From positions 62,001-126,000 of the forward strand of contig NZ_LIQF01000002.1 of NCBI RefSeq assembly GCF_001418205.1: 64,000 nt of DNA, read 5' to 3'. The notes under the pieces were generated by a model that was given only the letters and a program-made list of their open reading frames with translations, made no database searches and was not told the origin of the DNA. How positions within the stretch are numbered: position 1 is the first letter of the stretch; each line of letters opens with the position of its first letter. The stretch comes from Marinomonas fungiae (lineage in GTDB: Bacteria > Pseudomonadota > Gammaproteobacteria > Pseudomonadales > Marinomonadaceae). Both the position numbers and the translations under genes were made by a program. Below, in pieces: positions 1 to 8,804 of the stretch.

Positions 1-2048
1 TTGCTCGTTATCGAAAAGAGGTAACTGGCGCTATGTTAGATGAGCAACTGCGTAGCTTTCATACACGTTGGCAGTATTTAGTAGAGTTAGAAAAACGTCG
101 CGTTGCAATAATAGAGTTATTAAAAGAGCTCCCTGATATTCCGCAGTCGATTTTTGCTTCGATTAATCAGGCAAAAAGTAAGACTGAATTAGAAGACATT
201 TATGCACCTTTTAAGAAAACTCGAAAAAGCAAAGCCGACCTTGCAACAGACCTAGGGCTGCTGCCATTTTCCATTGCGCTTTGGCAAGATGGGGAAGCTC
301 AGAGTCAAAAGCACTTTCTGGCGTTAAAAACAGGCTTTAGTGAGCCTGTTAGCTATGATGCAGCATTGGCTGGAGCCGCTGATATAATTATTGAGCGTTT
401 AGCGCAAAATATTATTACTTTGCAGCAAGCGAAATTATGTCTACAGCAGGAAGGTATTCTTGTTAGTCGAGTATTGCGTGGTAAAAAGGAAGCCGCGGAG
501 AAATTCCAAGACTACTTTGACTACCAAGAACCGGTTAGAAAATGTCCACCCCATCGTTTATTGGCGTTGTTTAGGGGAAAAAAAGAAGGCTTATTAAAAC
601 TCTCTATTGAGCTAGAAGGTGGTCTTCCCTATGCATTGCATAATGCAATATATGTCACCCCGTTAGGTTTCCCCGAAGTAAAAGAGCGCACGCCCAGCAG
701 GGAGAAGTTGGTTTGGCTTGAAAAGGCTTGGCACGAAAAAATCTTAGCTAAATTAGAAACGGATTTGCTTAGTGAATTAAAAGACTTTGCAGAATTCTCG
801 GCAATCGAAGTATTTCAAGCAAATTTAAAAGATCTATTAATGGCCGCTCCTGCCGGCGCAAAAAGAACATTAGCCCTAGATCCTGGCTTTCGTAATGGGG
901 TGAAATGGGCTGCCGTAGATGAATACGGGCAATTATTGGATAACGGTGTAATTTATCCGCACCCGCCACAAAATAAGTCCATGGAAGCGGAGGCGATATT
1001 AGCTAAGACCATTCAGCGACTGAAAATTGATTGGCTGGTGATTGGCAATGGCACGGCTTCCCGTGAAACGGAGACCTTTGCTAAACAAATGATTAAACAG
1101 CATCAGCTGAATTGCCGCTGTGTGATCGTTTCGGAAGCGGGAGCCTCGGTTTATTCCGCCTCGCCTGTCGCGATTGAAGAGTTCCCTGACTTAGACGTCA
1201 CTATTCGTGGTGCAGTCTCCATCGCGCGACGTTTCCAAGACCCTTTGGCGGAGTTGGTTAAGATCGATCCACAAGCCATTGGTGTGGGGCAATACCAACA
1301 CGATGTCAAAACTAATCGCCTGAGCGATGCCTTAGCGGCAGTGGTGGAAGACTGTGTAAACGCAGTTGGGGTGGATTTAAACCTCGCTTCGGTTTCTTTG
1401 TTGACGTATGTCTCTGGGTTAACACAGCGCCTGGCCCAGAACATTGTTGCCCTTCGTGAAGAACTTGGGGGGTTCTCCAATCGTAAGCAACTGAAAAAAG
1501 TCAAAGGGATTGGCGATAAAGCATTTGAGCAATGTGCTGGCTTTTTACGCATCCGAGGTGGTGATGAGCCATTGGATGCGTCCGCAGTGCATCCTGAGTC
1601 CTATGGGCTGGTTAAAGAAATGGCACATTCAGTGAAGCAAAACATCTCACACCTGATTGGCAACCCTGCTGCTTTAGCCATGCTGAAATCGGCTGCTTTA
1701 GCCAACGCTGAGAATAACTTCACGATACAAGATATCCTGCAAGAGTTGGCGAAGCCTGGTCGCGATCCAAGGCCTGAGTTTAAATATGCCAGTTTCGACG
1801 AGGCCATCAGTAGTATTCAAGACCTGCAAGAAGGGATGACTTTGGAAGGCGTGGTCACCAACGTGGCGGCGTTTGGCGCCTTTGTTGATCTTGGTGTCCA
1901 TCAGGATGGCTTGATTCATATTTCGCAGTTAGCAGACCGCTTTGTTAAAGACCCACGGGATGAAGTGCGAGTAGGGGAAGTGGTCAAAGTGAAAGTCATG
2001 GAAGTGGATGTGAAGCGCAAACGCATTGGTTTAAAACGTCTGAAATAA
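1..2048 (+). CDS. tex: Tex family RNA-binding transcription accessory protein (5' end cut by window)
   Basis: Tex/YhgF proteins bind nucleic acids and act in transcription and RNA metabolism in the cytoplasm. The reading frame is open from base 3 and reads ARYRKEVTGA before the first ATG at 33. This matches the conserved Tex N-terminus (FIARYRKE-type), so the ATG at 33 is internal and roughly 40 N-terminal codons lie outside the window. Visible parts in order: the N-terminal helical Tex region with SKTELEDIYAPFKK; a YqgF/RNase H-like domain starting LALDPGFRNG; the GVGQYQHDV motif; helix-hairpin-helix segments; and a C-terminal S1 domain (GVVTNVAAFGAFVDLG through HISQLADRFV). The protein stops directly after S1 (KRIGLKRLK), lacking the basic low-complexity tail of E. 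coli YhgF. Family assignment is secure. Confidence 0.95.
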   Translation, partial: ARYRKEVTGAMLDEQLRSFHTRWQYLVELEKRRVAIIELLKELPDIPQSIFASINQAKSKTELEDIYAPFKKTRKSKADLATDLGLLPFSIALWQDGEAQSQKHFLALKTGFSEPVSYDAALAGAADIIIERLAQNIITLQQAKLCLQQEGILVSRVLRGKKEAAEKFQDYFDYQEPVRKCPPHRLLALFRGKKEGLLKLSIELEGGLPYALHNAIYVTPLGFPEVKERTPSREKLVWLEKAWHEKILAKLETDLLSELKDFAEFSAIEVFQANLKDLLMAAPAGAKRTLALDPGFRNGVKWAAVDEYGQLLDNGVIYPHPPQNKSMEAEAILAKTIQRLKIDWLVIGNGTASRETETFAKQMIKQHQLNCRCVIVSEAGASVYSASPVAIEEFPDLDVTIRGAVSIARRFQDPLAELVKIDPQAIGVGQYQHDVKTNRLSDALAAVVEDCVNAVGVDLNLASVSLLTYVSGLTQRLAQNIVALREELGGFSNRKQLKKVKGIGDKAFEQCAGFLRIRGGDEPLDASAVHPESYGLVKEMAHSVKQNISHLIGNPAALAMLKSAALANAENNFTIQDILQELAKPGRDPRPEFKYASFDEAISSIQDLQEGMTLEGVVTNVAAFGAFVDLGVHQDGLIHISQLADRFVKDPRDEVRVGEVVKVKVMEVDVKRKRIGLKRLK

Positions 2049-2105
2049 AAGCGTGTTTGTGCTAGGTAAGTAGTGTAAAAGGGATCTGACCCCTAGAGGC
2101 AGAAC

Positions 2106-2131
2106 AAGGTAGCACTGTTGAGTGCTACCTT
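2106..2131. terminator. Perfect hairpin between convergent tex and lysR
   Basis: AAGGTAGCACT and AGTGCTACCTT form an 11-bp perfect stem with a GTTG loop between the ends of two convergent genes. There is no strong T-tract on either side, so it may be a weak bidirectional terminator or an RNA 3'-end stabiliser. The role is inferred from position and structure. Confidence 0.55.
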
Positions 2132-2144
2132 ACTGCGTTCAGCA

Positions 2145-3050
2145 TTACTTACGAATGGCATTACATTGGGCGCAAGATTGTTGCAGTAATTCGACGAATA
2201 AACGTGTTGCAGGCCCTGTACGTTCCCCCTTACCAAAGATGGCGTACATATGGAAATTACGCTCACTGCCTGATTCTAAGTCCAAGCGCTGTAAGCGACC
2301 GCTCTCCAATGCATCTCGCAGATCTGCTATGGGTAACCAAGCAAAGCCGATGCCAGAAGCCACCACTTCTAGAGCGGACTGCACGCTGGACACCGTCCAA
2401 CGGCGATCAGCCCCAAGCCAGCCTTCATCCACTGAGTGCTCGCGACCCGAATCTCGGATCACCACTTGCAACTCTTGCTTAAGGCGTTCATTGCTAATCT
2501 TTCCTTCCTCTTTAAACAGCGCGTGATCGGGAGCGGCTACCGCAATCATATCCACTTCAACGATGGGATCGGCCAAGTAGCCTTTTGGAACGATGCCACT
2601 GAGTACCAAATCAGGGGAGCCCGTGGCTAAGGTATCTAGCGCACCGCTAAGCACTACCTCTTTCAGCTGTACTTGGGTACCTTGACTCTGGGGTTCAAAG
2701 GCGCGTAAAGCTCGAAGCAGGGCAGGGGTTGGGAAGGCTTCATCTACTACAAGCTCGATCTCAGGTTCCCAGCCTTGACCGAGAGTGTGCGCCAACTCTT
2801 CTAATTCAATCGCTTCTTTGACTAGATGACGCGAGCGTCGCAGCAGCACTTCGCCACGTTCGGTCAATTTGGCTTTGCGGCCATCAATGGTAAGTAATGG
2901 GTAACCAAGTTGTTCTTGCAGTTTGGCAACCGTGTAACTGATAGAAGACTGGCTTTTGTGCAGAGCTTCCGCAGCCTGAGCAAAGCCACCCTTGTCGACC
3001 ACCGCCTGCAGCACGCGCCATTGTTCCAATGTCACTCTTGGTGCTTTCAT
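2145..3050 (-). CDS. LysR family transcriptional regulator
   Basis: A 301-residue LysR-type regulator. Residues 1-62 form the winged HTH (VTLEQWRVLQAVVDKGGFAQAAEALHKSQSSISYTVAKLQEQLG is the family signature). The remainder is a periplasmic-binding-protein-like effector domain of normal length. It is transcribed divergently from azoR with about 160 bp between the starts, the usual arrangement of a LysR regulator and its target, so azoR control is a reasonable inference. A perfect 9-bp-arm inverted repeat with a T-N11-A core lies between them. The effector cannot be read from the sequence. Confidence 0.93.
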   Translation of the reverse strand: MKAPRVTLEQWRVLQAVVDKGGFAQAAEALHKSQSSISYTVAKLQEQLGYPLLTIDGRKAKLTERGEVLLRRSRHLVKEAIELEELAHTLGQGWEPEIELVVDEAFPTPALLRALRAFEPQSQGTQVQLKEVVLSGALDTLATGSPDLVLSGIVPKGYLADPIVEVDMIAVAAPDHALFKEEGKISNERLKQELQVVIRDSGREHSVDEGWLGADRRWTVSSVQSALEVVASGIGFAWLPIADLRDALESGRLQRLDLESGSERNFHMYAIFGKGERTGPATRLFVELLQQSCAQCNAIRK

Positions 3051-3084
3051 AGAGAATCTTCCGCTGTTTTATGAGTTGTCTATT

Positions 3085-3109
3085 TTTATATCGTATTTTT
3101 CGATATAAA
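3085..3109. promoter_or_regulatory. Candidate LysR operator between lysR and azoR
   Basis: TTTATATCG, a 7-nt spacer, then CGATATAAA: a perfect 9-bp-arm inverted repeat holding an AT-rich T-N11-A core typical of LysR boxes. It sits 35 bp from the lysR start and about 100 bp from azoR, so it is well placed for autoregulation and activation. Binding is inferred, not shown. Confidence 0.5.
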
Positions 3110-3210
3110 TCGTCAAAAACTTCCGCTTTTTTATCAGAAAAACTGGCTCTAATATGTATTCATCGAATGAATTTGAAGCAATGCTTCACAAAAATATTAG
3201 GAGACTCATC

Positions 3211-3804
3211 ATGGCAACTCTATTACGTATCGATTCCAGTGCATCAGGCGATAACTCTAAATCTCGTCAACTAGCAGACGCGTTTGTGGCGCAATGGTTG
3301 GCAAAGAACCCAGAAGGTCAAGTAGTCGTTCGCGATGTCAACGCCAACCCACTACCACACTTCACAAGTGAAACCTTGGGCGCACTGTTTACCCCAGAAG
3401 AAGAACGTACTGCTGAGCAAAAAGCGATTGTAGCAATTGGCGATGAACTGATTGATGAGTTGGAAGCCGCTGATGTTGTTGCAGTGAGCGCGCCGATCTA
3501 CAATTTCAGCATTCCGTCGACGCTAAAATCTTACTTTGACTACGTGGCTCGCGCTGGCCGTACTTTCAAATACACAGAACAAGGCCCAGTGGGTCTAGTG
3601 AACAAAGATGCTTACATGTTCTCTGCAAGTGGTAGCTTCTTGGAAAACACACCATACGATCACCAATTACCTTACGTAAAAACTTTCTTAAACTTTATCG
3701 GCTTGAACGTGAAAGATGCGTTTGTAGCGGGTGGTCAAGCGTTGGGTGAAGACGGTGAAAAAGCCTTCAGTTCAGCGAAAGATCGCATTGCTGAAGCGGT
3801 TTAA
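3211..3804 (+). CDS. azoR: FMN-dependent NADH-azoreductase
   Basis: A 197-residue flavodoxin-fold oxidoreductase that reduces azo compounds and quinones with NAD(P)H in the cytoplasm. The start at 3211 is chosen because the product then begins MATLLRIDSSASGDNSKSR, with the phosphate-binding loop in the family position, and a TAGGAGA ribosome-binding site lies 6-11 bp upstream. A longer in-frame start at 3154 adds 19 unrelated residues and has no site. Other signatures are VSAPIYNFSIPSTLKSYFDYVARAGRTF (flavin and dimer contact) and the C-terminal GLNVKDAFVAGGQALG. It is divergent from a LysR regulator that may sense quinone or oxidative stress. Length matches E. coli AzoR (201 residues). Confidence 0.93.
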   Translation: MATLLRIDSSASGDNSKSRQLADAFVAQWLAKNPEGQVVVRDVNANPLPHFTSETLGALFTPEEERTAEQKAIVAIGDELIDELEAADVVAVSAPIYNFSIPSTLKSYFDYVARAGRTFKYTEQGPVGLVNKDAYMFSASGSFLENTPYDHQLPYVKTFLNFIGLNVKDAFVAGGQALGEDGEKAFSSAKDRIAEAV

Positions 3805-3825
3805 TCTTGGCTCAGTAAGCTTGCA

Positions 3826-3854
3826 GCGGGGTAGCACCAAAAGTGCTGCCCCGC
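3826..3854. terminator. Hairpin terminator between convergent azoR and beta-CASP gene
   Basis: GCGGGGTAGCAC and GTGCTGCCCCGC pair as a 12-bp stem with one G-U wobble and a CAAAA loop. It lies 22 bp after the azoR stop and 21 bp from the end of the convergent gene. The following bases are only moderately T-rich. A bidirectional terminator is the likeliest role. Confidence 0.65.
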
Positions 3855-3874
3855 TTGCGTTTAAGTTGGGGGAA

Positions 3875-5296
3875 TTAGAACAGAACAGTGGTTTCTGGTA
3901 GCTGTCGTGCAAAGGCCTCTCTGAGCGCTTGCTTCGCATGGCTTTCTCCATGCACAAGATGGATGGTGTTGGGCGGCTTACGCATCCGTTTAGCAAAGTT
4001 GATTAAATCCTGCTGTCCTGCGTGCGCAGAATAACCTCCGATCTGCCATATCTGCGCTTTGATCTCACAGTGTTCTCCATCCAGCATCACATAACCATCG
4101 GCTTTATCATGATAAGTAAGTAGGTCTCGTCCGGGCGTACCTTGCGCTTGATAACCCACAAAGATGACATCATTACGCTCATCCCCAAGCAGAGCTTTTA
4201 AATAATTAACAATACGTCCCCCAGCACACATACCAGAGGCGGCAATGACGATTGCAGGGCGTTTTTGTTGTGCCAAATAGGCTACGGTTTGCTCATGCAA
4301 TTCATGGCTATCAATGGTCGTTAATTGCTCAAAGCTTAGCGGATGCCGTCCTTGTTTGACTCGTCGTATTGCTTCTTTATCCCAATAGGGTTTCAGAGCA
4401 CGATAGACCTCAGTGAACTGACTGGCTAACGGTGAATCAACAATAATGTCCAAGTCTTGCCACGTTAGTATCTGACCCGTGGCTGTATGACTGATAGCTT
4501 GCTTTGGGTGGTCATAAATAATGCTTTCAATCTCGTACAGCAATTCTTGGGTGCGACCAATGGAAAAGGCTGGAATCAACACTACACCACCATCAGCGAG
4601 AGCTTTTTCCATCGACGCTTTAAGGCGCTGACGTCGATGATGGCGGTCTTCATGGTTACGATCGCCATAGGTGCTTTCAAGGACCAACTGATCAGCTTTA
4701 TAAGGTGACTTTGGCGCGGCTAACAAGGGAGCATAGGGAGCGCCTAAGTCCCCAGAAAAAATCACATCCCAAGGTTTGTCTTTTGCCGTCTCTTTTAAAC
4801 GCACTGTGACATAGGCTGAGCCAAGAATATGACCGGCTGGACTTAGCTTAATACGACAGCTTTGCTTACTGTCAGGCAGTGGCAAGTCAAACCATTGCTG
4901 ATAATCCAACGCCACCAGCTGGTCTTGTAAGCGCATCAAGCAGGCTTCAATAATGCCTCGATTACGAGTGACACCGACTTTTAAGGCGTCTTCAATCACC
5001 AACGGTAATAACTTAGCACTGGGTTTTGAGCATAAGATCGGCCCCACAAAGCCAGCCGCTAGCAGATAGGGAAGTCGTCCCACATGATCTATGTGAACAT
5101 GGGTGACGACGAGTGCTTGAGCGTTACTGATATCAAATTCGATGGCAAGCTGCTCATGATGGGCACCATTTTGCGAGGTTTCGGCACCCTGAAATAAACC
5201 GCAATCGACCAGCAAACTATGATGCTCATCGATCAAAAGTTCATGACAAGAACCCGTTACGCCATCCTTAGCGCCGTGGTGTGTTATTTCGTACAT
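3875..5296 (-). CDS. Metallo-beta-lactamase fold / beta-CASP RNA-specificity domain protein
   Basis: A 473-residue protein of the beta-CASP branch of metallo-beta-lactamases, which mostly contains zinc-dependent RNases (CPSF73/YsgL-like). The zinc motif HVHIDHVGR is at about residues 66-74, with further ligands in SPAGHILGSAY, FSGDLGAPY and the C-terminal GYSAHAGQQDL and VHGESHAK. The beta-CASP insertion lies around residues 200-370 (GGVVLIPAFSIGRTQELLYEI and ASGMCAGGRIVNYLKALL), and an RMMBL-like tail follows. All catalytic positions expected for an active hydrolase look present. It is transcribed divergently from glmU. Substrate is not deducible; RNA processing is the family expectation. 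Confidence 0.9.
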   Translation of the reverse strand: MYEITHHGAKDGVTGSCHELLIDEHHSLLVDCGLFQGAETSQNGAHHEQLAIEFDISNAQALVVTHVHIDHVGRLPYLLAAGFVGPILCSKPSAKLLPLVIEDALKVGVTRNRGIIEACLMRLQDQLVALDYQQWFDLPLPDSKQSCRIKLSPAGHILGSAYVTVRLKETAKDKPWDVIFSGDLGAPYAPLLAAPKSPYKADQLVLESTYGDRNHEDRHHRRQRLKASMEKALADGGVVLIPAFSIGRTQELLYEIESIIYDHPKQAISHTATGQILTWQDLDIIVDSPLASQFTEVYRALKPYWDKEAIRRVKQGRHPLSFEQLTTIDSHELHEQTVAYLAQQKRPAIVIAASGMCAGGRIVNYLKALLGDERNDVIFVGYQAQGTPGRDLLTYHDKADGYVMLDGEHCEIKAQIWQIGGYSAHAGQQDLINFAKRMRKPPNTIHLVHGESHAKQALREAFARQLPETTVLF

Positions 5297-5505
5297 ACAA
5301 GTCCTTATGCTGTTGAATTCTTGATAAAAATTAAGGTTAGCACAAAGTATTGAGAGCCCTATATGACTTACAGCATAAGCCTTTAACTGGGTTATGGTGA
5401 TTACTTGTCAAAATTATTATGACAAAACAAATTGCGACAGAACTGAACACAAGGTCTAATACCGCTTAATTACAGATGACAGCTAAATATTTGGGATATT
5501 GCTTT
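5297..5505. promoter_or_regulatory. Divergent promoter region, beta-CASP gene / glmU
   Basis: This 209-bp AT-rich region between divergent genes must hold both promoters. TTGTCA-N9-TGACAA at 5405-5425 is a perfect 6-bp-arm inverted repeat and a possible operator. The -10/-35 elements could not be assigned with confidence. Confidence 0.35.
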
Positions 5506-6873
5506 ATGACACAGGATATTGTGATCCTTGCCGCAGGTAAGGGAAGTCGAATGAAATCTGCCTCTTCTAAGGTGCTTCATAAACTCGCGGGGGAAGCGAT
5601 GGTGCGTCGCGTACTGGCGACCGCCAGTGGCTTAAGCAATGCCCAGTTGCATTTAGTAGTCGGTCATCAAGGTGAACAAGTCGCACAAGCTTGTCAGGAT
5701 TTTTCTGCCAATATCGTTTGGCAACATGATCCGCAAGGAACCGGTGATGCTTTGCGTCGTGCAGCTCCTTCGTTAAGCGAAAACGGCACCACTCTTACCC
5801 TATATGGCGATGTGCCTTTGATTCAGCGTGCGACCTTAGAGCGCATGTTGTCTCTGTCGAATGACAATACCTTGGTGCTGCTAACCATCAAATTGGACAA
5901 CCCATTTGGTTATGGACGTATCGTGCGTAACGCACAAGGGGCTGTGACCGCTATCGTTGAGCAAAAAGACGCTAACTCTGAGCAACTGCTGATTGACGAA
6001 GTGAATACTGGCATCTTGCTGGCGCCAAACGCCAAGCTACAAGGCTGGTTGGCAGCGCTTACCAACAATAATGCCCAAGGGGAATACTACCTAACGGACA
6101 TTATCGCTATGGCGGCCGAGCAGGGTGTTGAAATTGTCACGGTGCATCCTGAGCAAGAATGGGAAGTAAGCGGCGTTAACGATCGCGTGCAATTAGCGGC
6201 ACTTGAACGTGTATGGCAACAGCAACAAGCCGAAGCGCTGATGCGTAATGGTGCCACCCTAATGGATCCAAGCCGTATTGATATTCGAGGTGAACTGGTT
6301 ACTGGCCAAGACTGTGTCATCGATGTGAATTGCGTGTTTGAAGGTAAAGTCACCTTGGGTGAAAACGTGGAGATTGGCCCCAACTGCGTACTGAAAAACT
6401 GCACCGTGGCCGATAATACGGTAATCAAAGCCAATACCATGATTGAAGAGAGTGAAGTGGGTGCAAGCTGCGACTTGGGACCGTTCGCTCGTCTACGTCC
6501 AGGAACTGTATTAGCCAATAAAGCCAAGATCGGTAACTTCGTTGAGACCAAAAAGGCCCATATCGGCGAAGGCAGCAAAGTAAACCACTTAAGCTATGTG
6601 GGCGACACGACCATGGGCGCAGGTGTCAATGTTGGCGCGGGTACCATTACTTGTAATTACGATGGCGTGAACAAATTCCAAACCATCATTGGCGACGGCG
6701 TATTCGTTGGCTCCAATTCTGCCTTGGTGGCGCCAGTAGAAATTCAAGCAGGAGCCACTATTGCTGCGGGCTCGACCATTACCAAAACGGTCGCCGAAAA
6801 TCAGCTGGCCTTTGCTCGGGCAAAACAAACCAATAAAGACGGTTGGGCGCGTCCGACCAAGAAGGAGAAATAA
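5506..6873 (+). CDS. glmU: Bifunctional GlcNAc-1-P uridyltransferase / GlcN-1-P acetyltransferase
   Basis: GlmU makes UDP-GlcNAc for peptidoglycan and LPS: it acetylates glucosamine-1-phosphate and then adds UMP. The start at 5506 gives MTQDIVILAAGKGSRMKS, the normal GlmU N-terminus; an upstream ATG at 5476 would add ten extra residues. The pyrophosphorylase domain spans about residues 1-228 (LAAGKGSRM, QGTGDAL, LYGDVPL, NPFGYGRI). The left-handed beta-helix acetyltransferase domain covers 250-455 (RLRPGTVL, GNFVETKKAHIGEGSKVNHLSYVGD, GAGTITCNYDG). At 455 residues it matches E. coli GlmU (456). It is followed after 1 bp by glmS, so the two consecutive UDP-GlcNAc steps are probably co-transcribed. 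Confidence 0.98.
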   Translation: MTQDIVILAAGKGSRMKSASSKVLHKLAGEAMVRRVLATASGLSNAQLHLVVGHQGEQVAQACQDFSANIVWQHDPQGTGDALRRAAPSLSENGTTLTLYGDVPLIQRATLERMLSLSNDNTLVLLTIKLDNPFGYGRIVRNAQGAVTAIVEQKDANSEQLLIDEVNTGILLAPNAKLQGWLAALTNNNAQGEYYLTDIIAMAAEQGVEIVTVHPEQEWEVSGVNDRVQLAALERVWQQQQAEALMRNGATLMDPSRIDIRGELVTGQDCVIDVNCVFEGKVTLGENVEIGPNCVLKNCTVADNTVIKANTMIEESEVGASCDLGPFARLRPGTVLANKAKIGNFVETKKAHIGEGSKVNHLSYVGDTTMGAGVNVGAGTITCNYDGVNKFQTIIGDGVFVGSNSALVAPVEIQAGATIAAGSTITKTVAENQLAFARAKQTNKDGWARPTKKEK

Positions 6874-6874
6874 T

Positions 6875-8704
6875 ATGTGTGGTATCGTCGGCGCAATTGC
6901 TCAACGTAACGTAGCAAAAATCCTATTAGAAGGCTTATCTCGTCTTGAATACCGTGGTTATGACTCGTCCGGTGTGGCGATCAATAACGAAACCGGCGTG
7001 CGTGCACACCGTGCCGTAGGTAAGGTTCAAGCTCTGAAAGATAAGTTCGAAGCCATTCCTCTAGACGGCAAGCTCGGTATTGCTCACACCCGTTGGGCGA
7101 CACATGGCAAACCAACCGAAGCCAATGCCCACCCGCATTTCTCCGGTGACGACTTAGCTTTGGTGCATAACGGTATTATTGAAAACCACGAAGTTCTGCG
7201 TCGTGAACTGATCGAGTTGGGATATGAATTTCGCTCACAGACAGATACCGAAGTGATCGTTCACTTAATCCACCATGCCTTGAACACTGAGCCAGATTTT
7301 CTGCAAGCGGTGAAAAATGCCCTGAAGCGTCTACACGGAGCCTTTGCCATCGCTGTGACGCTAAACGATGAAAATGAGCGTCTGATTGCGGCCCGCAAAG
7401 GCAGCCCATTGGTGGTGGGTGTCGGTATCGAAGAGAACTTTGTGGCTTCCGACCAGTTAGCACTGTTGCATGTCACTGACCAATTTATCTTCCTTGAAGA
7501 AGGGGATGTGGTGGAGTTATCACGTGATGCGGTGACGATTTACGATGCCAATGATCAGGTTCAAGAGCGTCCGATCAACGTGTTTAATCACAATGTCGAC
7601 GCCAGTGATAAAGGTGAATTCCGCCATTACATGCTCAAAGAAATCTACGAGCAGCCTAAAGTGATTGCCGCTTGTTTAGAAGGTCGTATCAGCGATGATC
7701 GTATATTAACCAGCTGCTTTGGTGCGGATTCTGCTTTTCTGAAAGACATCGAAAACATCCATATCGTGGCCTGTGGTACCAGCTATCACGCGGGTATGGT
7801 GGCGAAATACTGGATTGAAGATCTAGCAAATATTCCGTGTACAGTGGAAGTGGCCAGTGAGTACCGCTACCGCAAGGTCGCAATACCAAAAAATACCTTG
7901 TTCCTAACCCTGTCTCAGTCCGGTGAAACGGCGGATACGCTGGCTGCACTGCGTATGGCGAAAGAGCTCAACTACCTAACCACTTTAGCCATCTGTAACG
8001 TACCGTCTTCGACATTGGTTCGTGAATCGGATCTTACCTTACTGACCAATGCCGGCGCAGAAATTGGTGTTGCTTCCACCAAAGCCTTTACTACTCAGCT
8101 AACGGCGCTGTTGATTACCTCGATTGCTATTGCCTCGGAAAAAGGCGAGTTAAGTGCAGAAAAACAGAAGGCTTTGGTGACGGCATTGCGATCATTGCCT
8201 GCTTACGTCGATGCGGCGATTAAGCAAGACGAAGCTATCAAGCTGGTCTCGGAACAGTTTGCCAACAAACACAATGCCTTGTTCCTAGGTCGTGGCCCGA
8301 TGTTTCCGATTGCTTTAGAAGGTGCGTTAAAGTTAAAAGAAATCAGCTATATCCACGCGGAAGCTTATCCTGCTGGCGAGCTTAAACACGGCCCCTTGGC
8401 GTTGGTAGATGAAACCATGCCGATTATCACCGTTGCTCCCAATAACCAGATGCTTGATAAACTGAAATCGAACTTACAAGAAGTGCGTGCCCGTGGGGGA
8501 GAGTTATTTGTCTTTGGGGCGAAAGAAACAGGCTTTGAGCAAGCAGAAGGTATCCATTACAACGAAATCCCTTGGGTGGAAGAAATCTTAGAACCCATTG
8601 TACATACTATCCCATTGCAGCTGCTGTCGTATCACGTTGCAGTCGTGAAAGGCACCGACGTGGACCAGCCAAGGAACTTGGCAAAATCGGTAACGGTTGA
8701 ATAG
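6875..8704 (+). CDS. glmS: Glutamine--fructose-6-phosphate aminotransferase (isomerizing)
   Basis: GlmS converts fructose-6-phosphate and glutamine to glucosamine-6-phosphate, the first committed step of amino-sugar synthesis. The start at 6875 (AAGGAGAAATAAT upstream) gives MCGIVGAIAQ, so the catalytic Cys is residue 2 once Met is counted. The product is 609 residues, the same as E. coli GlmS. The class II glutaminase domain (1-240) has RGYDSSGVA, HTRWATHGKPTEANAHPH and HNGIIENH. Two SIS domains follow (VACGTSYHAGMVAKYW, SQSGETADTLAAL, GRGPMFPIALEGALKLKEISYIHAEAYPAGELKHGPLALV). It ends with the conserved DVDQPRNLAKSVTVE. A start at 6761 lies inside glmU and is rejected. Confidence 0.98.
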   Translation: MCGIVGAIAQRNVAKILLEGLSRLEYRGYDSSGVAINNETGVRAHRAVGKVQALKDKFEAIPLDGKLGIAHTRWATHGKPTEANAHPHFSGDDLALVHNGIIENHEVLRRELIELGYEFRSQTDTEVIVHLIHHALNTEPDFLQAVKNALKRLHGAFAIAVTLNDENERLIAARKGSPLVVGVGIEENFVASDQLALLHVTDQFIFLEEGDVVELSRDAVTIYDANDQVQERPINVFNHNVDASDKGEFRHYMLKEIYEQPKVIAACLEGRISDDRILTSCFGADSAFLKDIENIHIVACGTSYHAGMVAKYWIEDLANIPCTVEVASEYRYRKVAIPKNTLFLTLSQSGETADTLAALRMAKELNYLTTLAICNVPSSTLVRESDLTLLTNAGAEIGVASTKAFTTQLTALLITSIAIASEKGELSAEKQKALVTALRSLPAYVDAAIKQDEAIKLVSEQFANKHNALFLGRGPMFPIALEGALKLKEISYIHAEAYPAGELKHGPLALVDETMPIITVAPNNQMLDKLKSNLQEVRARGGELFVFGAKETGFEQAEGIHYNEIPWVEEILEPIVHTIPLQLLSYHVAVVKGTDVDQPRNLAKSVTVE

Positions 8705-8742
8705 GCTTAGAGCTTAATCTCGACAACTTAGATTGATCATAA

Positions 8743-8788
8743 CCCCAGGCCCTCTGCAACTTTTTAAAAGTTTGCAGTAGGCCTGTGG
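8743..8788. terminator. Long hairpin after glmS
   Basis: CCCCAGGCC..CTGCAACTTTT pairs imperfectly with AAAAGTTTGCAG..GGCCTGTGG, a stem of about 20 bp between the convergent glmS and histidine phosphatase genes. The run of T residues lies in the stem and loop rather than after it, so this is probably a bidirectional terminator. Confidence 0.65.
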
Positions 8789-8804
8789 CAATTGGTTTAA
8801 TACT

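Noticed and set aside
1151..1552. 133-codon antisense frame inside tex
   Set aside because: A shadow of a well-conserved gene on the other strand; no start signal or family features.
6087..6578. 163-codon antisense frame inside glmU
   Set aside because: Opposite the conserved GlmU beta-helix region; its Ser/Thr/Leu-rich composition is a by-product of the sense codons.
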